From Apium graveolens (Eukaryota; Streptophyta; Magnoliopsida; Apiales; Apiaceae), in contig NC_133652.1 of assembly GCF_009905375.1 (NCBI RefSeq), positions 23,985,339-24,049,338 on the forward strand: a stretch of DNA of 64,000 nt, read 5' to 3'. The translations under genes were made by a program, and so were the position numbers. Below the pieces are notes generated by a model. The model had not been told where the DNA came from. It ran no database searches and worked only from the letters and a program-made list of their open reading frames with translations. Shown piece by piece: positions 9,588 through 20,960 of this stretch. Positions within the stretch are counted from its first letter, which is position 1, and each line of letters begins with the position of its first letter.

Positions 9588-12500
9588 GTGTATTAAGCTG
9601 GAACTGCCGAGGGGTTGGGCTCCCTTGGAATGTTCGGTTCCTTAAAGACGTTGTACGTCAAGAGAAGCCTGCATTTGTGTTCTTATGTGAGACGATTGAA
9701 AGACAGGATAGAGTGGAATGGGTTCGAAGGCAGCTGGGATATGAAGGAATGATTGTGGTGGAACCACAAGGAAGAAGCGGTGGGTTATGTTTACTGTGGA
9801 AAGAAATGGATCAAGGTAAGCTTCTTAGTTACTCGCAAAATCATATTGACATTGAGGTTAGGATTGAAGGTATGGAAGTTTGGCGTTTAACGGGTATTTA
9901 TGGTGAGCCAGTGCATGCTAATAGAAGGAAGACGTGGGATCTGTTGAGGCATCTTGCTAGAGACTCAAATTTACCATGGGTTGCTATAGGAGATATGAAT
10001 AATATTTGTTCACATGCCGACAAGAAAGGGGGAAATGCATATCCGAATTGGTTGATTGACGGGTTCAATGAAACACTCATGGATGTGGGTTTGATTGATA
10101 TGAGTTTAACAGGACACCAGTTTACTTGGGAACGGGGAAGAGGGATGAGTGAATGGATAGAAGTTCGACTAGACAGAGCTCTAACGACTGATGCTTGGTT
10201 AACTGTTTTTCCTGCTGCAAGATTATATAATCTGGAAGGATCAGAATCAGATCATAGTCCGTTATTGCTTATCCCTAAGAGGTATGACAGATCGCAGAAC
10301 TGTACACACTTCAGGTTTGAGAATGCATGGCTCTCTGAACCAATGTGTCTGGAAGTGGTTAAAGATAGTTGGGAGGAGAATAGTAAAAGCGATATTCAGG
10401 AGAAAGTTAAGTTATGCGGAGAAAAACTGCTGGTTTGGGGCAAGGAGATAATTGGTGATTTTGCAAAGCGTATTCGAGAATGTAAAGTTGAGTTAAAGCA
10501 ATGGAGGGGGAGAAGAGATACTCAGGCGGTTCAGAATTATAAGGAAATGAAGAAGAAGTTATTTTTAATCCTGGATCAACGTGAAATTTTTTGGAGGCAA
10601 AGGTCAAAGCAGTTATGGCTACAATCTGGGGATCAAAACAGTAAGTATTTCCACGCTATGGCAAACACAAGAAGAAGAGTGAATCAGATTACGAAGTTGC
10701 AGAACGAGGAAGGAGAGTGGAGAGACTGGGGAAATGGTTTGGCTGAGTTAATTATTGGGTACTATAATGAACTATTTAGTACGGCTCAGAACAGCTGGGA
10801 AGAAGTGATAGATTGTGTCCCTGGGAAGATTACAGCAGAGCAAAATTGTGAATTATTAAAGGAAATCTCAGAAGACGAGGTTAAAGAGGCCCTGTTTCAG
10901 ATGCATCCAGATAAGTCCCCTGGACCAGATGGAATGACACCAGCGTTTTATCAAAAACATTGGGCGATTGTTGGTACTGATGTGGTTTCAATGGTTAAGG
11001 ATTTCTTCGAACAAGGTAGGATGAGGACTAAGCTAAATGAAACAAATGTGGTTTTGATTCCAAAGAAGAAAAGTCCGGTAACAATGGGTGATTTGCGTCC
11101 TATTTCTCTGTGCAATGTCTTGACTAAAATCATTACAAAGGTGCTTGCAAATCGAATGAAGGAGATTCTTGAGATATGTATTTCAGACAACCAGAGTGCG
11201 TTTATACCGGGAAGACTAATTTCAGATAACATAATGATATCGTATGAAGTAATGCACTATCTGAAAAGGAAAAGGAGGGGTAAAGAGGGGTGTATGGCTT
11301 TGAAATTAGATATGAGTAAAGCGTATGATAGGGTGGAGTGGAGTTATTTACGGGCCATTTTGCAGAAATTGGGGTTTCATGAAAGATGGGTACAACTTGT
11401 TTTTCAATGTGTTACCTTAGTTTCGTATAACATTTTTCATGGGCAAAACAGAATGGGGCCTATTCAACCAAGTCGAGGAATTAGGCAAGGAGACCCTCTA
11501 TCTCCTTACCTTTTCATCCTATGTGCAGAGGGTTTGTTTGCCCTCATCCGAAAGTATGAAGTAAAGAGGTGGATAAGTGGTATTAAGGTGTGTCAAAAGG
11601 CACCAAGCATATCTCATATGCTTTTTGCCGATGATAGCTACATGTATTGCAAAGCCAGTGTGGAGGAGGCAAATAGGGTTTTAAGTTTGTTGCAGGAGTT
11701 CGAAAATGCTTCAGGTCAGAAGGTTAATAGGATGAAGTCGTTTGTATTTTTCAGTGCAAATACGAGCAATGAGTGTCGGGTCAAAATTTGTGAGGAGTTG
11801 CACATGCTGAAAGCAGATGATCGAAGTATGTATTTGGGATTACCTAATACTTTGGGTCGCAACAAGTCAGTGATATTGGGCTTTTTGAAAGATAAGGTGA
11901 AGAATAAGGTAGCGAGCTGGGATGGTAAGTTGATTGGGAAGGCGGGTAAAGAAGTGCTTATAAAATCAGTGGCTCAAACATTACCGAGCTATGCAATGAG
12001 TGTTTTCTTGTTACCGTTAGAAATCATAAAGGATATTGAGAGAACCATGGCCAGATATTGGTGGAGTTCGAAGCCTAATAATACAAAGGGGCTGCATTGG
12101 TTGAGTTGGGATCATATGAGTTATCATAAAGCAGCTGGGGGTATGGGGTTCCGTAATTTGAGGGATTTCAATCTTGCTTTGTTAGGAAAATAAGGTTGGA
12201 GGTTTCTAACCAAGCCTGAGAGTTTAGTGAGCAGATTGTTTAAGGCTCGGTATTTCCCCTCTACTAATTTTTTGGATGCTCAACTTGGAGGCAATCCTAG
12301 TTTTGTGTGGAGAAGTATATGGGAGGCTAAGGACTTAATTAAATCTGGGGCCAGATGGGTGGTTGGGAATGGTGAAAAAATAGATATATTGAATCAACCG
12401 TGGCTCTTAGATGAGCAAAACCCATGCATAACTACCATATCACAGTCTCTGCAGGGGAATAAGGTTTCAGGTTTAATGCAGATGGATTGTAGAGCTTGGG

Positions 12501-13663
12501 ACATTGAGATCCTGGAGGATGTCTTTAATGCTCGTGATCAGGGGTGCATAAAAAGTATTACTTTGACGAATGATTTGAAAGAAGATAGATTGTTTTGGAA
12601 ATATGAGGAGTCGGGAAACTACTCAGTGAAGAGTGCATATAGACTTATTCAAGTGCAGAAAGGATTATGGCATATAGAGTATGAAGATAGCTTATGGAAG
12701 AGGATGTGGAGAATCAAGGCCCCCCCAAAAGTTCTGAACTTAATTTGGCGTGCTCTTTCGGGCTTTCTACCTACTAATGTTATGTTGCAGCAAAGACATG
12801 TTCCTGTTCTGAGTATATGTCCAGTTTGTGAAGGGGAGAATGAAACAATATGTCATGCACTGGTGCTTTGTCCTGTAGCAATACAGTGTTGGCAGAAGGC
12901 ATTCCCTGAAATATGTACTGTAAGTGGTGTTGATTTTTTCAGTTGGTTTGATCAAGTATTGTCTCGTCTTAACGCAGCTAGGAGTGCAGAGGCTGCTACT
13001 TTATATTGGGCAGTGTGGAATGCTAGAAATGATAAGGTCTGGAAACAAAGAAAGGCTCAAATTAATGCTGTAGTGTCGTCAGCAACGCAATACCTTAAAC
13101 AGTGGAAAGAAGCCCAGAGTAGGTCATCTATTTTGCTGTCTCAACCTTTCTTGGTGGGAGATGGTGTGAGTCTTTGGGTTAAGCCTCAGGAAGAAACAAT
13201 TAAGGTATCAGTTGATGCAGCAGTATTTTCGGAATTTTCTGCGTTTGGTATAGGGTTGGTGGCCAGGGATTCGAGTGGTTCTTTAGTGCAGGCGAAGGCG
13301 AAGTTATTTCAAGGAGCCTCTACACCAGCACTAGCAGAGGTTATAGCCATCAAGGAAGCATTAAGCTGGATGAAAGAAGAGCAATGGAATAAAGTTGTCG
13401 TCGAGTCTGATTGCCTGGTAGCAGTGCAGGTGATTAGAAGTCAGGTGCCGATGCGATCTCCGTTTGGCAAGGTTGTGGAGGATTGCAGGAAGCTCTTTAA
13501 GGAGTCACAAACAATATCTTTGTTTTTTGTTAGACGATTTGCTAATGAGGCTGCTCACTACATTGCGAGAGAGTCTTATTCTTTTCCAGATCGAGTTCTT
13601 GTTGGGAGTTCTGTTCCCATTGAGTTTTTATCTATTTTGCAAGCTGATTTAGCTCATCAATAA
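9584..13663 (+). pseudogene. LINE ORF2: endonuclease, reverse transcriptase, zf-RVT, RNase H; one stop
   Basis: ORF2 nicks the target and reverse-transcribes the element RNA. Domains in order: an APE-type endonuclease (residues 1-230: LSWNCRGVG, GDMNN at 136-140, SDHSP at 222-226); a reverse transcriptase (KSPGPDG at 444-450, DMSKAYD at 576-582, RQGDPLSPYLF at 634-644, catalytic FADD at 681-684); a zf-RVT segment (about 12690-12860, with CPVC and CHALVLCP); and a C-terminal plant-type RNase H (about 13200-13600, with VDAA, ALAEVIAIKEAL and VVESDC). A single in-frame TAA at 12191-12193, where the family usually has Gln, divides it. Otherwise the frame is open for 4.08 kb. It starts with an ATGA overlap to ORF1. 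Confidence 0.93.
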
Positions 13664-13762
13664 AATCTTCCTTTTACGTCAAAAAAAAAAAATAAACAAA
13701 CACACGGTTGCAAAATAAGGTCAAGCAGCTGATAATCTTGTCCGTTCAAAACGTAGAGTCTA

Positions 13763-14065
13763 ATGTCAAAAAACCAAGTCACTCATCCAGGTGAAGTGAA
13801 AACATCCAATAATAAACTACCACGTACCTCGAAAACTTACTCTTATCTTCAACCCATCATCCCCATTTCATTTCATTTCAAACTCCCAACTATCCCTTCA
13901 TTTCTTTCGCTCAACTTGCAAACTCCGGATCTTTACACTCCGAAGAAAATCAGCTTAGAAGACTTAGAATGCTTGATAAGTGAAGAAAGGAACAAGCCTG
14001 CAAAAAAGAATGGGATTAGTGCTTCTCAAAAAAGTCGGCGAAGAGAAAACTTTCAAAACTCTTGA
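13763..14065 (+). CDS. Hypothetical 100-aa ORF in CACTA copy A
   Basis: I do not recognise this product. It starts MSKNQVTHPGEV, has a Ser/Pro/Leu-rich middle and a charged, Lys/Arg-rich end (SQKSRRRENFQNS). The same ORF is at 61881-62183 in copy B, with one amino-acid change (Gly to Ala) and one silent change that I could see. It may be a captured exon or chance. Its survival in both copies is weak evidence, because the copies are generally only slightly diverged. Confidence 0.3.
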   Translation: MSKNQVTHPGEVKTSNNKLPRTSKTYSYLQPIIPISFHFKLPTIPSFLSLNLQTPDLYTPKKISLEDLECLISEERNKPAKKNGISASQKSRRRENFQNS

Positions 14066-14604
14066 AAAGAGTGAACACCGTAGAAACATATACTCAGTCA
14101 TTATTGAGTGTATGCATAGTAGATTATTGTCTTGATATAGAAATTGTAACTGTTATATAATCCGATTTGAAATTAATGATTAAAGTTAGCCATACAAATT
14201 GTATATAATTAACTGAGAGCTTAACTACTAAAACTGAGTTAAGTCAGTACACATACATGATACAAGTGCAACTGTGTTCATCAGACCCTGCTTCTCGCTG
14301 CTTATTTCATTGTTTTAAAACATTTTAATATTTAAATCAGCTAATGTTACTCTAATACAAAATTACGACGTAAAATTGAATTTACTACTCGAGCAAAAAT
14401 GATGAAAATTTTTCGTCGTAAATTGGTATCTTACAACGATATATTCCGTCGTAAGTAGATTTATTATTTTATTGAGTATGTGTGCCCTACTTTCTAATTT
14501 GCGACGCAATTTTATCTTGTGACGAAATAATGAACTTACTATTCGACCAAAAGCAACGATTTCGGTTCAAAAAATCGTCGTAAATGGCCAGATTTGTTGT
14601 AGTG

Positions 14605-15434
14605 ATTCCAATTATTGTTGATTGGAGTTTAGTAATACACACCAAAAAGTTCATCTGGGTTAATTTTGTAGGGAGGTGTGTTGGTGCATTTACTTGGATA
14701 ACTTCTGTTTCTCCGGCTGGGGAGTCGTATATTTTGTTTCTGTATTTGATACTAACAGGTGCTTATTGTGTTGTAGTGAGTTGTGTTGTAAAATAAAATT
14801 GATGATATATTTAGTGAGATGCGAGGCTATTTGGTTATTATTTCATAAACAGAAATGAAATGGTGGAATGTGACAGAAGACAGAATGAACATGTAACTGT
14901 TACTTATTTTATTATAATGGATCTATTTATACACGAGAAATGGTATATAAAGTCTTAAGTTATTAACTAAAACATGTTGGTTTGTAGATATAAGGATGAA
15001 GTCGTGAAAGATGCTACTTGCATATAACTTATACTATACACAGATTGCTTAATATATTTTATTTTAAAATTATTTATATTGTAGCATATTTTTTTAATAG
15101 TTGGAAAAATTGAAGAATATAATTATTTATAATAATATATGTCTGAAAATAATATAATATAATATGTCGTGACTGAAAATAAATAATATAATATAAGGTC
15201 TTGTTGACCGACTCAAACCTTATAGAAATTATTTAGAAGATAGGGTATATACAAATGAAGAATATTAACGCTTAAATATAATATGTTGGTGAGGGGGATT
15301 TAAATACTGAACCTAAAATAGAAGTTTAGATATTAATATAACAAATAATAACTTACTATTACATGGTTCTCATTTATCTAAGGACTGTTATCTACTGTAT
15401 CAAACAACTGAACGACTAGCCTATGACCAGTGCC
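14605..15434 (+). other. Right flank of CACTA copy A, no gene seen
   Basis: Non-coding, AT-rich sequence. It is collinear with 62719-63535 in copy B, so it belongs to the segmental duplication. One visible difference is a TGTATT duplication near 62857 in copy B. Short open frames here carry no recognisable domains. Confidence 0.6.
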
Positions 15435-16139
15435 ATATAATATTTGTAGTTTTATTATTTTATAAAAAATAAATTATAGATACAATAATTATAAATATTC
15501 AAATTAATGACATTAAAATATTTATGTAATATTTTGTATGTATTATATTACTCAAGGATTCAAAATTTAGATAGTTAAAATTTTAAAAAATCCTCCTATA
15601 ATTTTGTATGTAAATTATATCATTTTGGTGTATTATAATTTGAATTACTAAAATTATTTTTGGAAGCGTTTCATATACTACAAAAAAGATAAAAAAGAAG
15701 TTGAGTGCGATTAGAAATTATGTTGAATAATAATTAATAGAGTTTGTAGTTATATTAAATACATCTATAACTCGTGCGATGCACGAGCTGATTATAATAT
15801 TTGTAATTATATTATTTTATAAAAAATAAATTATAAAATATAATAATTATATATTATTCAGATTAATGAAGTTAAAATATTTACGTATTATTTTGTATTT
15901 ATTATATTACTGAAGGATTCAAAATTATTAATTAAAATCTTAAAAAGTTCTCCTATAATTTTGTATGTAAATTATATTATTTTGTTATGTTATAATTTGA
16001 ATTACTAAAAATAAATGGAAGTGTTTGATTCTCAAATAGGTAATAAAGATGTACAAAAGAGGTAATAAAGAATTTGAGTGTGAATAGAAATTATGTTGAA
16101 TAATAATTTATAAAGTTTGTAGTTATATTGGATAGATGA
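15435..16139 (+). repeat. Imperfect tandem duplication of about 357 bp
   Basis: TATAATATTTGTAG starts unit 1, and a near match near 15792 starts unit 2. Both units share TATTATATTACTNAAGGATT, CCTATAATTTTGTATGTAAA and GAAATTATGTTGAATAATAA. Unit 1 ends with CTCGTGCGATGCACGAG (15773-15789), a 17-bp hairpin-forming palindrome of the type often seen near Helitron ends. In copy B the second half of the palindrome is missing. Confidence 0.7.
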
Positions 16140-17770
16140 TTTAATTTTTTAAATTAAATTATACTACTTATTTAAAATTTATTTTGGAAGTGTTAACATA
16201 GCAAGGCCTTAACCAACCAACCAAAGTAGACTTATAATAGTATAGTATAGATTAGCTTATCATGGGATGCATGGATTATTTTTAATATTATATAATTTTT
16301 TAAATTTAATTTGAAATGAAACTTTTAGAATATAAAATGTATTTATTTGAAGTTTTTAAACATATGATTTGATAACAATTATAAATATACATGAGTATAA
16401 GTGATTGACATTTTAGTTTTAAATATAAAATTATAGAAAAATATAGTTTTATTAATATATATGCGTGTTTATAAAAGCTAATTATGTTTTAAATTAAAAG
16501 ATAAATTTTAATTTAGATCAATAATATATGGACTATCTTTAATTTTTTATATCCATCAAAACCAATTAATTATATTTATTTTTATTTTTAGTTTAAATTG
16601 TTTAAGTCCGGATAAATGGTAAAAAAAATATATTAATGGTAAAAAAATATGTTAGCTCGGAAAAAAATATGCTTTATTCTATTTTAACTGGTCTAATTAT
16701 TTTCTTATTTTAATTTTGATTTATCATGAATCAATTGTATAATTTTTTTAGCTCGGATAAATAATATATATTTATTTACTTTGGATTGACTTTTATACTA
16801 AGTAAAGAATCATCTCTATTTTCATTCTATTAAAGTAGTATGAATATTATTAAGATGAAAAAGTTCATAATTATATAAACCCTTGTATCCACAAATCTAT
16901 TGTGAAATTTTTAATATTTCGCTAGTAGAGTCAATTTCGATCAAATAGAAGTTATTCCACTTTTCTAAAACTACACTTATACATGCTAGCTAATTAGGTA
17001 AACTTTAATTTTATTTTAACCCGATTAATATTATAAGAATAATTTTTAGTTCAAATTTAATTTTTGTTTTAGCATAGATCAATAATATATACTATTTGTT
17101 TTTAACCCATAGGCATGTAATATCAACCAAATCCCTAATTATATTGTTTGTTTTTAATTTATTTTATCCTTAGGTGAATATTTTTTCATTTGAAACAATT
17201 AAATAACATATTTTATTTTGTTTTAGACTGATGACATTATATCGACCAACGAATTAACTTTTAAATATTTATTTTGTGTTAGTCTGGTTCAATAATATAT
17301 TTTTTTTGTCAGATCGGTAGTAAATTGTTTTTGTTTTAACAGTAATTCTTTGTTTTAGCCTCATGTTTGTTATGTCAACCAAATGCAACTAATTATATTT
17401 AATTTTTTGTTTAATTTTATTTTAGTGAGGGTGGATTTTTTTTAAAACGGAACTCTTAATATATTATATTATTTTATCATGGACATTATATTGGCTAAAT
17501 GATTTTCTTTCTAAATTTTATATTATTTTAGCCCGATCCAATAATATACTGAATTTGAAAGATTTTTAATTCTATTTGAATTTATATAATTATATTGTGA
17601 ATATTTATGATAGCCTTTTATTTTAAGTATTCCTATAATTAGGTTAACCGAACCAACTATCAACCAAACTTTTATTATTTGGTTTTTAATATAATAGTAT
17701 AGATAATATGAATACTTTTTCTGAGATACAAACCAGATCAATACTTGTATATATATAGATTCTTTGAATC
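16140..17770 (+). other. AT-rich region with degenerate short repeats, no gene seen
   Basis: A loose motif, approximately TTTAGYYYGATCAATAATATAT, recurs (for example near 16500, 16750, 17080, 17285 and 17530), interspersed with ATCAACCAAATNNCTAATTA. Terminal-like TAATAGTATAGAT appears near 16240 and 17692. This resembles the inside of an old, degraded non-autonomous element, perhaps Helitron-derived. I cannot define its borders. Confidence 0.35.
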
Positions 17771-18160
17771 ATTCTAGATATCTAATTATGAAGGTCATGG
17801 TCATAAATTTTAATGGCCAATCAGAAAGAAATTATTGAGGAATGGGGAGGGAAAACTCCACAACCAAGAAGGAAGAATCATAATGAAAAATCTTCTTCTT
17901 TCTTACTGCAACTTGTATAGTAAAAATGGGCACCATATAAATGATTGCAGGAGGTGCATCCGTCCTAATCATTTTGATAAATATTGCTGGTTACGACAAA
18001 ACAAGAGGCCAATTTTTTTTAGATCAACGAGGCTTTAAAGCAGTTGTCTTATTCTTGCCTGATTACTCAAAAAACAAGTGATATTAGTACGTTGATAATA
18101 GCTCCTCTAATCACATGACAGGAGGTAATAATTTCTTTGTTAATCTTAATTGTTAATCCG
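17771..18160 (+). pseudogene. Copia gag-zinc-knuckle/protease relic
   Basis: Broken frames spell a copia gag C-terminus (KFNGQSERNY-like, about 17800), a zinc-knuckle-like region with Cys/His spacing partly kept (CNLYSKNGHHINDC, 17908-17950), and a protease start with NSSSNHMTGG (about 18095-18125). In copia proteases this place normally has the DSG active site followed by HMTG. Stops and frameshifts separate the pieces. The later SIRE-like element inserted just downstream at 18204. Confidence 0.6.
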
Positions 18161-18203
18161 TGATTTCTGATGATGCATTGAAGAAGTCTACAACAAATCA
18201 GAT

Positions 18204-19064
18204 TGTTAGTTAGTTACATAAGTATTAGAGTTTTGTTTAAATCTTAACTTAGTTAACTGGATAACTTTTGACTTATCTTTTCAAAATAAACTCTATATTA
18301 GATAAACCTAACCTATTTCAAATTTCTTATCTTTCTCAGGTTTATCTCTTTCAAGAAACAAAACTAACAGATTACTTGTTTTACACTTTCAAATATTTCA
18401 AACCTAATCTTATCTTTTATTATATTCAAAAGAGTTTGAAATATAATCTATCCATTACATGTTTTCTATATATACTCGACTTGATATTTTTCAGAAACTA
18501 CACAACTTTCTGCACTTTCCATCTTATATCTTTCTGAGAAAAACATCCTCTTAATTATATTCATTGATTATCCAGTTAATTAAGAGTTTATAGTCGAGTT
18601 GTAATATTTCACATTATTATCTTTGTATTTGAAAGATTTGTGTATTGTATCACTTGTCCCGGGTTGTGGGAATATTGATTACAAGATCAAGGCCAAGTAG
18701 CTGTGTGCTAGGTAGCTGTGTGCTAGGGAAATGGTTCTTTCATTCAGGGCCAAGATTGTAATCAAGGAAAGTTTGTAAGTACTTTATTTAAGTGGATATA
18801 ATACATTCTCTATGCTAGTTGGCATGAGGACTTGGATGTAGGCCATAGACTAGGTATAGGGGACGAACCAAGTGAAAAGATTTGGTGTTCTTCCATTAAA
18901 ATATTTCCAGCATTGCATGTTTATATTTTATGCAATTTACATTCTGCTGAATATATAGTGTCTGTCTCATTTAGATACAGTTTGTCTCATTTGCTAAGAC
19001 AAAAGAGACTGTCTCATTCGTAAACAGTTGCACTTTAACTAATTCGATTGAGCCTACGAATTTC
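18204..19064 (+). repeat. 5' LTR of truncated copia element
   Basis: Begins TGTTAGTTAGTTACATAAG and ends CCTACGAATTTCA just before the PBS, giving a TG...CA LTR of about 861 bp. Its 3' third matches the LTR-like segments at 4776, 32498 and 58340. It contains repeated GAGACTGTCTCATT-like boxes (18960-19025) and a CTAGGTAGCTGTGTG duplication near 18695-18725. Confidence 0.8.
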
Positions 19065-19067
19065 ATT

Positions 19068-19079
19068 TGGTATCAGAGC
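19068..19079 (+). promoter_or_regulatory. Primer binding site (initiator tRNA-Met)
   Basis: TGGTATCAGAGC, three bases after the LTR end. It is complementary to the 3' end of plant initiator tRNA-Met and primes minus-strand DNA synthesis. Confidence 0.9.
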
Positions 19080-19124
19080 AGGTGCATTTAATTCTCTTTT
19101 TAGTGTTTATTTTGCTAGCGATCC

Positions 19125-20888
19125 ATGGCTCAACCAGATAGGTATTCAAACAATTATCTGCCATTGCTTCATGGTGCTGAAAACTACAATGACTGGAAGT
19201 TTCGGATGAAAATCTTTCTTCAGCGTGATGCTTTCGAATGGGATGCTGTAGAAAATGGTTTTACCATTCCCATGAAAGAAGGGAAGCCAAAATCTCTCAA
19301 GGATCTTTCTCCTGAAGAAGTGAATGAAATGAACTCCAATGCTAAAGCTATGAATTCTCTTCTCAATGGCATGGTAGCTACAGAATTAAGAAAAGTATCA
19401 GCATGTACTACTGCCAAGCAGATCTGGAATATGATCAAAGTCAGCCACGAAGGCACGTCTAAGGTACATGAAGTAAAATTAAGTATGCTAATGAGTGACT
19501 ATGAAGGTTTTAGGTTGGAAAGAGATGAAAGCGTTCGAGATGCTCAAAGGAGGTTTCTGACATTAATGAACTCTATCTCACTTCTGGAAAGGATCATTCC
19601 TCAATCTGAGATCAATAGGAAAATCCTCAGAGCAATGCCAAAGAAATTTGCTCCAATGGTTACCATTCCACAGGATTCGATACTACTTTCGACTATGGAT
19701 ACTCTAACACTGTTCAGTGAATTGGAAGAATTCAAGAACCAACTACGTAGATATGATGAAGAAGATGAAGCCCCCAGGAAAAAGACTCTGGCTCTTAATG
19801 CAGATGCAGGTGATTCTTCTGAAGATTCTGATGAGGAGATTGCACTTCTCACTAAGAAGTTCCACAAATTTCTGGCAAAAAAGAATGCATCTAAATGACC
19901 CATGAAGTCTTCATTTCCAAAGAAAGAATTCAGACCTAGTTCAAGTAAGGAAGGAAAAAATAATCAAAACAAGGATGCATGCTTTGAGTGTGGAAAGAAA
20001 GGTCACTTCAAGAAAGATTGCTACAAGCTCAAAGCCAAAAAGAAAGCTTTACTCACATGGAGTGATAATGATTCTGAAGTGGAAATTGACTCAGACGATG
20101 AATTAGCTCAACTATGCTTTGCTGGACTTGAATCTGACTCTAGTGACAATGATGAGGTACATACTGTTCAAATTAATAAAAATTCATATATATCTCAGGA
20201 TGTACTAACCTTGCAGGCTCAAAATAGAAAGTTAAGAGAAAAGAATGCTTATCTTAAACAAGCATTGAGTGAGGTTTTCAAAGAGGTTGATGATTTCATC
20301 AAAGATGAATCCTTAGTAGAAGAAAACAAGCTACTATCTGAGAAGGTCTCTAAGCTGAAAGAAGAAGTCAACGACCTCAAAAATGAGATCGAGATGAAAG
20401 ATGCATGTCTTGATGCATTAAAGAAGGAAACTTTTTCTGCCGAAGCAAATGCATCTTCTGATTTTATAGTTCCTGAACTCGAGCAAAAGGTTGCCCAGCT
20501 GGAAACTGATCTAGCCAAATGTTTTCATGGAGAAGGAACCTTGAATGCTTTACTTTCCCAACAGAAATCTTCTCTTGACAAAGAAGGTTTGGGGTATGGA
20601 TCAGCCAATAAGAAGAAGGTTTTTCAAAGTGGCTACAAAAGAACTCCTATGAAATACAAGATGCCTTATGAAAAATGTCAAGACTGTGGCAAATCTGGTC
20701 ACACTAATTCTTCATCTCGGTTATGTGGTGTTAAGGGCCACGATACTAACTCGGCAACTAGATCTAAATCTGTGCATAAATCTGTTAATATTGTTCAAAA
20801 GTGGATTAAGAAATCTGACAGGCATTTGTATAAGATTTATGATACTAACATTCCAGGACCCAAAGTCACGTGGGTACCTAAGAGATAA
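19125..20888 (+). pseudogene. Copia gag polyprotein (SIRE-like), one in-frame stop
   Basis: Structural gag protein of a copia element. The N-terminal gag domain begins MAQPDRYSNN, with ENYNDWKFRM at about residues 18-27 and AKQIWNMIKVSHEGTSKV at about 95-112. A TGA at 19896-19898 interrupts it in frame, and the same frame continues from 19902 with a CCHC knuckle (CFECGKKGHFKKDC, about 19979). Next come the TWSDNDSE acidic segment typical of SIRE-type gag, a long coiled-coil-like Leu/Glu/Lys stretch (20190-20520) and a second, irregular knuckle (CQDCGKSGHT). It ends at TAA 20888. The protease motif (WIIDSGCSR, about 20936) lies in a different frame, so gag-pol expression would need a frameshift or a later mutation occurred. 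Confidence 0.88.
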
Positions 20889-20960
20889 AAGATCTTTTGC
20901 AGGTCTGTTTTAAAGTCCATATTCCTCGAAACAAGTGGATTATTGATAGCGGTTGCTCTC

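Larger units (their letters stand above)
8241..13692 (+). mobile_element. Full-length L1-type LINE retrotransposon
   Basis: A 5.4-kb non-LTR retrotransposon: a short 5' UTR (8241-8358), ORF1, ORF2, a brief 3' UTR containing AATAAA, and a poly(A) tail at about 13681-13692. It is bounded by a 14-bp target duplication. It is inserted in the plus orientation in CACTA copy A and absent from copy B. ORF1 has a frameshift in a G-run and ORF2 one in-frame stop, so this copy could not retrotranspose without help. The small number of lesions and the intact target duplication point to a fairly recent insertion, after the A/B duplication. Confidence 0.93.
5673..14604 (+). mobile_element. CACTA (En/Spm) element, copy A, interrupted by a LINE
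   Basis: The left end is CACTACAACAAAATAGGCCA. The right end, reverse-complemented, is CACTACAACAAATCTGGCCA. Both subterminal zones carry repeated TTACGACG/CGTCGTAA boxes (5690-6130 and 14360-14585), typical TNPA-binding-like repeats of CACTA elements. No TNPD-like transposase is visible, so the element is non-autonomous. Its interior has a nine-unit tandem array, a short LINE tail, the full-length LINE and a 100-aa ORF. The 3-bp flanks (TAG left, ATT right) do not match. Copy B at 59237-62718 is the same element without the LINE. Confidence 0.85.

Noticed and set aside
9320..11232. Minus-strand frames of 60-93 codons across the LINE
   Set aside because: They are shadows of ORF1 and ORF2 on the opposite strand.
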